From: Neomoorella sulfitireducens
GTDB taxonomy: Bacteria > Bacillota > DSM-521 > Neomoorellales > Neomoorellaceae
Direction of reading: 5' to 3'
Assembly (NCBI RefSeq): GCF_024733845.1
Contig: NZ_JANRHG010000007.1
Coordinates: 114,189-178,188 of the forward strand
DNA length: 64,000 nt
The first letter of the stretch is position 1. Each line of letters begins with the position of its first letter. Of the stretch, positions 60,358 to 64,000 are shown one piece after another. The translations under genes were made by a program, and so were the position numbers. The notes beneath the pieces are model-generated. The model did not search any database. It saw only the letters and a program-made list of their open reading frames with translations, and was not told the origin of the DNA.

Positions 60358-61116
60358 ATGGAAATAGGTTCTACCATCAGGCGTTTCCGTGAAGAAATGG
60401 GTTACACCCTGGATGACCTGGCGGGCAGGGCGGGGATATCCCCTTCATACTTAAGCGAGATTGAAAGGGGACACAAACGCCCCTCCCTGAAAACCCTGGA
60501 CAAAATTTGCAATGCCCTCAATATTCCGCGGGAAACCCTCATTCCGGCAGAAAATAGCGTCGGCCTGGGAGATAAGATCCGGATGGCACGCCAGGAAAAG
60601 GGTCTTTCCCTTAAAGACTTGAGCGCGAAAACGGGTATTTCATTTACGTATTTAAGTGAAATAGAGAGGGGTGTTCTCCACCCTGCCGTTGATACTCTAA
60701 GTAAAATTGCAGCGGCCCTGGAAGTCCCCCTATCCCTCCTGGTAAGCCATACAGAAAACTGGATCGGGAAAAAACTCAAAGAAGTCCGGGAGTCCCTGGG
60801 CCTTACCCAGAGCGCCCTGGCCGCTGAGGCCGGCCTTTCGCCGGCAATGATTGGTCAGATTGAAGCCGGCAAGGTACAGCCCTCCCTTAACACGATTGAA
60901 AAGATAGCCAGGGCCCTGGGTATTTCCCCCTGTTATTTATTAATTGCCCGGGATCAGCTGGAAGAAATGCTGGCTTCCATGGGCCCGGATTTAAGGGAGA
61001 TGCTGCTGAACGAGAACGTGCAGGCAGTACTCAGGCAGATTTGTTATTTAAATGACAAACAGCTGCGCTTTCTCTTGAAATTTATCGAGGTATTTAAACA
61101 GGCCCAGCTGGAGTAA
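60358..61116 (+). CDS. Triple-HTH XRE-family regulator
   Basis: ATG 60358 after AAGGAGC. 252 residues with three tandem XRE/Cro helix-turn-helix domains: residues ~4-60 (LDDLAGRAGISPSYLSEIERG), ~72-128 (LKDLSAKTGISFTYLSEIERG) and ~141-197 (QSALAAEAGLSPAMIGQIEAG), then a helical C-terminus. The first two are close repeats with a spacing of ~68 residues. Most XRE proteins have one HTH; three in one chain suggests binding to three half-sites or DNA looping. It precedes the DsrE-TusA-SQR operon on the same strand but after a 186-nt gap; regulation of it is inferred. Confidence 0.85.
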   Translation: MEIGSTIRRFREEMGYTLDDLAGRAGISPSYLSEIERGHKRPSLKTLDKICNALNIPRETLIPAENSVGLGDKIRMARQEKGLSLKDLSAKTGISFTYLSEIERGVLHPAVDTLSKIAAALEVPLSLLVSHTENWIGKKLKEVRESLGLTQSALAAEAGLSPAMIGQIEAGKVQPSLNTIEKIARALGISPCYLLIARDQLEEMLASMGPDLREMLLNENVQAVLRQICYLNDKQLRFLLKFIEVFKQAQLE

Positions 61117-61302
61117 TTTTTTTTGCCCTGATCTTCGCTGGTAAAAATTTATGCGAAAAAAATTAAAAGCATTGGAGGAAATTTTTCATTGCCGGCGAAT
61201 ATTATTTTTAGTGGAGGTGGTAGCAGGAGGCTTCAAAGGCAGTTAGCAAAAATAACAACTAGTTCAAGACCCGGTATAAACAAAATTGAAAGGAGAATTA
61301 GC

Positions 61303-61701
61303 ATGGAACAACCCAAACTGTCCGTTATCCTTCTCTCAGGAGAACTGGAAAAGCTGCAGGCAGGAAGCCTGGTGAGTTCGGTCGCTTCTATGTCGGGTAT
61401 GGAAGTTAACGTTTTCGTGACTATGGAAGCTTTGAAGGCTTTTCGCAAAGATGTAGTCAATGCCCGCGATTTTAAAACCGCCGGCGAGATAGGCCGGGAA
61501 ATGCTCAATAAAAATGTGGACCTTTTCTACCAGCTGCTGGAAAATGGGAAAGACATGGGTAACTTGAAGGTTTACGGCTGCGCCATGGCCATGGATTTAA
61601 TGGGGTGGAAGAAGGAAGACCTCATCGATATTTTTGACGACGTAATCGGTGTTACGGCTTTCCTGGGCAAAGCAGCCGGCAGCCAGGTCATAGTGATGTA
61701 A
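61303..61701 (+). CDS. DsrE/DsrF-like sulfur-relay protein
   Basis: Start at ATG 61303 after AAAGGAGA; the frame opens at 61189 without a site. 132 residues: LSVILLSGELEKLQAGSLVSSVASMSGMEVNVFVTMEAL and NLKVYGCAMAMDLMGWKKEDL with the conserved Cys of the DsrE fold. In sulfur-oxidising and tRNA-thiolation systems such proteins carry persulfide sulfur. 24 nt before tusA. Confidence 0.88.
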   Translation: MEQPKLSVILLSGELEKLQAGSLVSSVASMSGMEVNVFVTMEALKAFRKDVVNARDFKTAGEIGREMLNKNVDLFYQLLENGKDMGNLKVYGCAMAMDLMGWKKEDLIDIFDDVIGVTAFLGKAAGSQVIVM

Positions 61702-61725
61702 ACACGTATTTTTGGAGGGGTTAAC

Positions 61726-61965
61726 ATGCCTGAAGTTATGATCACCAAAACAATTGATGCCCGGGGCTCTTATTGCCCCGGACCGTTGATGGAACTGGTA
61801 AAAGCGATTAAGCGCGGTCAAGTAGGGGACGTATATGAATTGTTGTCCAGCGACAACGGGTCGGCCAAAGATGTTCCCGAATGGGTTAACAAAATGGGGC
61901 ACGAGCTCGTCTACTGCCGGGAGGATGGGGATTGCTGGCGCATTGCCGTCAGGAAAACAAAGTAA
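61726..61965 (+). CDS. tusA: TusA/SirA-family sulfur carrier
   Basis: ATG 61726 with GGAGGGG. 79 residues; IDARGSYCPGPLMELVKAI holds the CPxP active site where a persulfide forms. Acts as sulfur donor between DsrE-type proteins and an acceptor enzyme. Also has two later Cys. Confidence 0.9.
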   Translation: MPEVMITKTIDARGSYCPGPLMELVKAIKRGQVGDVYELLSSDNGSAKDVPEWVNKMGHELVYCREDGDCWRIAVRKTK

Positions 61966-62055
61966 TAGTAGTTTAAGCAGTTTAGACGAAGCCGGGGAAG
62001 GAGTTTTGAAAACCTGCGCCCGTTCTACCGGGGTTTTATTAAGGAGTGTCAGCCA

Positions 62056-63195
62056 GTGACCAAGCGAGTTGTCATTGTCGGCGGCGGCGTAGCCGGTACC
62101 ATGGTGGCCAACCGGCTGGCCAGATCTTTGGAAGACGAGATTTATAGCGGGGAACTGGAAGTATTATTAATCGGTGACACCGGCAAGCATATTTACCAGC
62201 CGGGTTTCCTGTTCATGGCCTTCAATGAAGGTTTCCTGGAGCAGTTTACCAGGGAAGAAAAATACCTGCTGCATCCTAAAATAAATTTCGTGATGGACGC
62301 AGCGCGCCATATTGACGTTGATAGGAAAAAGGTTATAACCGCGAAGCAGTCCTTTGACTATGATTTCCTGGTGATAGCCACGGGGTCATACCCCGATATG
62401 GATTCAGTACCCGGCCTGGCGACAGGCGGGCACACTTTCTATACGCCGGAAGGCGCGGAGAGATTACGGCATGAGATGCTAAATTTCCAGGGTGGCACGC
62501 TAATGGTAACCATTGACGTGCCCCATAAGTGCCCGGTAGCTCCCCTGGAGTTTATCTTCATGGCCGATGATTACTACCGGGACATCGGTATTCGCAACAA
62601 AGTACAACTAAAATACACTTATCCCATCGGCCGCGTTCATTCCCTGGAGCCCGTGGCTAAATGGGCCGTAAAGGAATTTGAAAGGCGCGGTATTGAATAT
62701 GAAGTCTTTTTCAACCTGGAAAAGGTTGATCCGGAAAACAAGATTGCTTACAACATGGACGGCTCCGAGCACCCCTATGATTTGCTGGTTTCCATCCCCG
62801 CCCACAGGGGGGCTATGGTCATCCGCGAATCCGGGCTGGGTGATGAAGATGGCTTTATACCCACCGACCGGCACACTCTAAAGATGGAAGGCCGGGATTG
62901 TGTATATGTAATCGGCGATGCCACCGACTTGCCTGTAAGTAAAGCCGGCTCAACGGCCCACTATGAAGCCGACGTGGTGGTAAAAAATTTAATAAGTGAG
63001 TTAAAGGGGCTGCCGCCCACCCATCGTTATAATGGCAAGGCTTTTTGTTTCATTGAGACCGGCTTGAATGAAGCCACGTATATCACCTTTAACTACAAGC
63101 AACCGCCGCGGCCGGTGCCGCCTTCAGAAATGCTGCACTGGTTCAAGCTCTCTTACAACGAAATGTACTGGTTATCGGCCCGGGGAATTTTATAA
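62056..63195 (+). CDS. Sulfide:quinone oxidoreductase-like FAD enzyme
   Basis: GTG 62056 after AAGGAGTG. 379 residues: RVVIVGGGVAGTMVANRLAR (FAD), YQPGFLFMAF, YDFLVIATGSYPDMDSVPG, HKCPVAPLEFIFMADDYYRDIG, and VYVIGDATDLPVSKAGSTAHYEA. SQR-type flavoproteins oxidise sulfide to sulfane sulfur; the redox Cys of KCPVAP and the later AFCFIE Cys are present, a third (around 120) is not obvious. Operon with DsrE, TusA and DUF1641 suggests persulfide handling. The electron acceptor is unknown; quinone use in an anaerobe is not established. Confidence 0.82.
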   Translation: MTKRVVIVGGGVAGTMVANRLARSLEDEIYSGELEVLLIGDTGKHIYQPGFLFMAFNEGFLEQFTREEKYLLHPKINFVMDAARHIDVDRKKVITAKQSFDYDFLVIATGSYPDMDSVPGLATGGHTFYTPEGAERLRHEMLNFQGGTLMVTIDVPHKCPVAPLEFIFMADDYYRDIGIRNKVQLKYTYPIGRVHSLEPVAKWAVKEFERRGIEYEVFFNLEKVDPENKIAYNMDGSEHPYDLLVSIPAHRGAMVIRESGLGDEDGFIPTDRHTLKMEGRDCVYVIGDATDLPVSKAGSTAHYEADVVVKNLISELKGLPPTHRYNGKAFCFIETGLNEATYITFNYKQPPRPVPPSEMLHWFKLSYNEMYWLSARGIL

Positions 63196-63211
63196 GGGGG
63201 AGTGAAGAAGG

Positions 63212-63805
63212 ATGGCCCAGCCTGCCAGGAAAATAGTGGGAGCTAACAAAGCGGAACCGGAACTGCCCGGACGCTCGCAGGAAATATTAGATCTCATTAG
63301 CGCCGGTATGGATTCCCTGGAGCCACCAGTCGTCCAGAATATGGTTGGTAATCTGGTTCGTCTTGGCGAAATGGCCGATGAACTTAACCGTCCGGAAATG
63401 CTGGAACTTATCCGGGAGGTCGCCAGGGCCGGCAATAACCTTAGCAGTTTAATCGCCGAAATTAGAGATTTGCAGGAGACGGGGACGATGACCACCTTGC
63501 TGGAGCTCGGGAGAACTGTCCAGGCCATTAAGGATTCCTTGAACGCCGGTGTAGTCACCGGGGTTCTCCAGCAGCTAGTTGATTTAATGGCCATGCTGGA
63601 CCGGATCCAGATGCTCCGGGGAGACAGGCTCGTGACAGGTATGGTGGCAGCCCTGCAGGAGGCAGTTAGTGAAAATAAGGGCCAATCCCCACAAAGCGTA
63701 TTGAGCCTGCTGCGGCAATTGAACAGCCCGGAGGCCAGGAAAGCCCTGGGCATATTTGCTTCATTCCTGCAAAAGCTACCGGCGCATTTGGAGTTTACCA
63801 ATTAG
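63212..63805 (+). CDS. DUF1641 family protein
   Basis: 197 residues after GGGGGAG. Amphipathic helices rich in Leu/Ala with LVRLGEMADELNRPEMLELIREVARAG, TMTTLLELGRTVQAIKDSLN and LRQLNSPEARKALGIFASFLQ, typical of DUF1641. The family is often found next to formate dehydrogenase or SQR-like genes; function unknown, perhaps a membrane-associated or scaffold subunit. ATG 63212, 16 nt after the SQR-like gene. Confidence 0.85.
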   Translation: MAQPARKIVGANKAEPELPGRSQEILDLISAGMDSLEPPVVQNMVGNLVRLGEMADELNRPEMLELIREVARAGNNLSSLIAEIRDLQETGTMTTLLELGRTVQAIKDSLNAGVVTGVLQQLVDLMAMLDRIQMLRGDRLVTGMVAALQEAVSENKGQSPQSVLSLLRQLNSPEARKALGIFASFLQKLPAHLEFTN

Positions 63806-64000
63806 TTTTTGTTATTCAATACCCGGACCACTTCTAAATTTAATCCATTTTTAAAGAGGGCTTAATACAATTGTAATGCCGGTATGTTAATATAAAGGCG
63901 AGCAAAGCCCTCTGACCTCCTTTTTAATATATATCTCTCCTACCACACCCGGATTGTACCGGGTTATTTTTTTTGCGCAAAAAAGGCATATTTCGCAGGA
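63806..64000 (+). other. Intergenic region at the right edge
   Basis: No gene seen. It contains a possible promoter region and ACCCGG-ATTGTA-CCGGGT (63947-63964) followed by TATTTTTTTT, a good terminator for the DUF1641 operon, before the window ends in TATTTCGCAGGA. Confidence 0.6.
63947..63974 (+). terminator. Terminator at the right edge
   Basis: ACCCGG and CCGGGT form a 6-bp stem with loop ATTGTA, then a T-run. It closes the DsrE-TusA-SQR-DUF1641 operon. Confidence 0.8.

Noticed and set aside
61189..61302. 38 upstream codons as part of the DsrE-like protein
   Set aside because: No ribosome site, basic low-complexity sequence, and AAAGGAGA precedes the ATG at 61303.
1..64000. CRISPR repeat array
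   Set aside because: No stretch of regularly spaced direct repeats was seen in the window.

Overview
The window reads as chromosome of a Gram-positive, anaerobic, spore-forming Clostridia of the Moorella type. This rests on moderately GC-rich DNA with strong aGGAGG ribosome sites, many TTG/GTG starts, sporulation and germination genes (prkA-yhbH, spoVR, gerM-like), an archaeal-type cupin phosphoglucose isomerase, a split ferredoxin-linked glutamate synthase, and two TRAP carboxylate transporters. Genus is an inference; no rRNA or marker phylogeny was possible.

Layout. 1-4.5 kb (minus): right end of a type I-C CRISPR-Cas operon, cas3-cas5c-cas8c, running off the left edge; no repeat array is in the window. 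4.7-15.3 kb (plus): Tat-exported D-aminoacylase-like hydrolase, an Fe-S/FAD/FMN enoate-reductase-type enzyme, then two complete DctP-DctQ-DctM TRAP transporters, which look like an organic-acid uptake and reduction module. 15.4-27.7 kb: housekeeping genes fakA, fakB/degV, ahcY, acyl-CoA ligase, HD-GYP protein, a 51-aa zinc-ribbon protein, queG, cupin PGI, prkA and yhbH.

27.7-38.1 kb is a degraded accessory island. It holds a stub of spoVR, an SPFH + ribbon-helix-helix pair with repeats upstream, a group II intron remnant abutting a truncated tad locus, a broken parM/parR-like pair, three MNT nucleotidyltransferases with only scraps of HEPN partners, and a large lipoprotein.

38.2-48.0 kb (minus) is a nitrogen-assimilation block: asnB, a fused amt/glnK remnant, an ANTAR regulator, glnA and five genes for a split glutamate synthase. 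Leaders of the ANTAR gene, glnA and asnB each carry a hairpin with a six-base loop having A at position 1 and G at position 4. In glnA and asnB that hairpin overlaps the 5' arm of an intrinsic terminator, which suggests ANTAR-mediated antitermination tying regulator, glutamine synthesis and asparagine synthesis together.

48.2-64 kb (mostly plus): a decayed LysM/Ig-like surface protein, intact spoVR, paaK-ACT-hisC, gerM-like lipoprotein, cell-wall amidase, DUF2179 protein, murI-rph-rdgB, a six-tRNA cluster (Gly, Arg, His, Gln, Lys, Leu) behind a near-consensus promoter, a triple-HTH regulator, and a DsrE-TusA-SQR-like-DUF1641 operon probably handling sulfane sulfur.

No wholly new system is proven. 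The best leads are the ANTAR leader circuit, the stepwise loss of HEPN toxins beside surviving MNT genes, and the SPFH/RHH pair with its upstream repeats.
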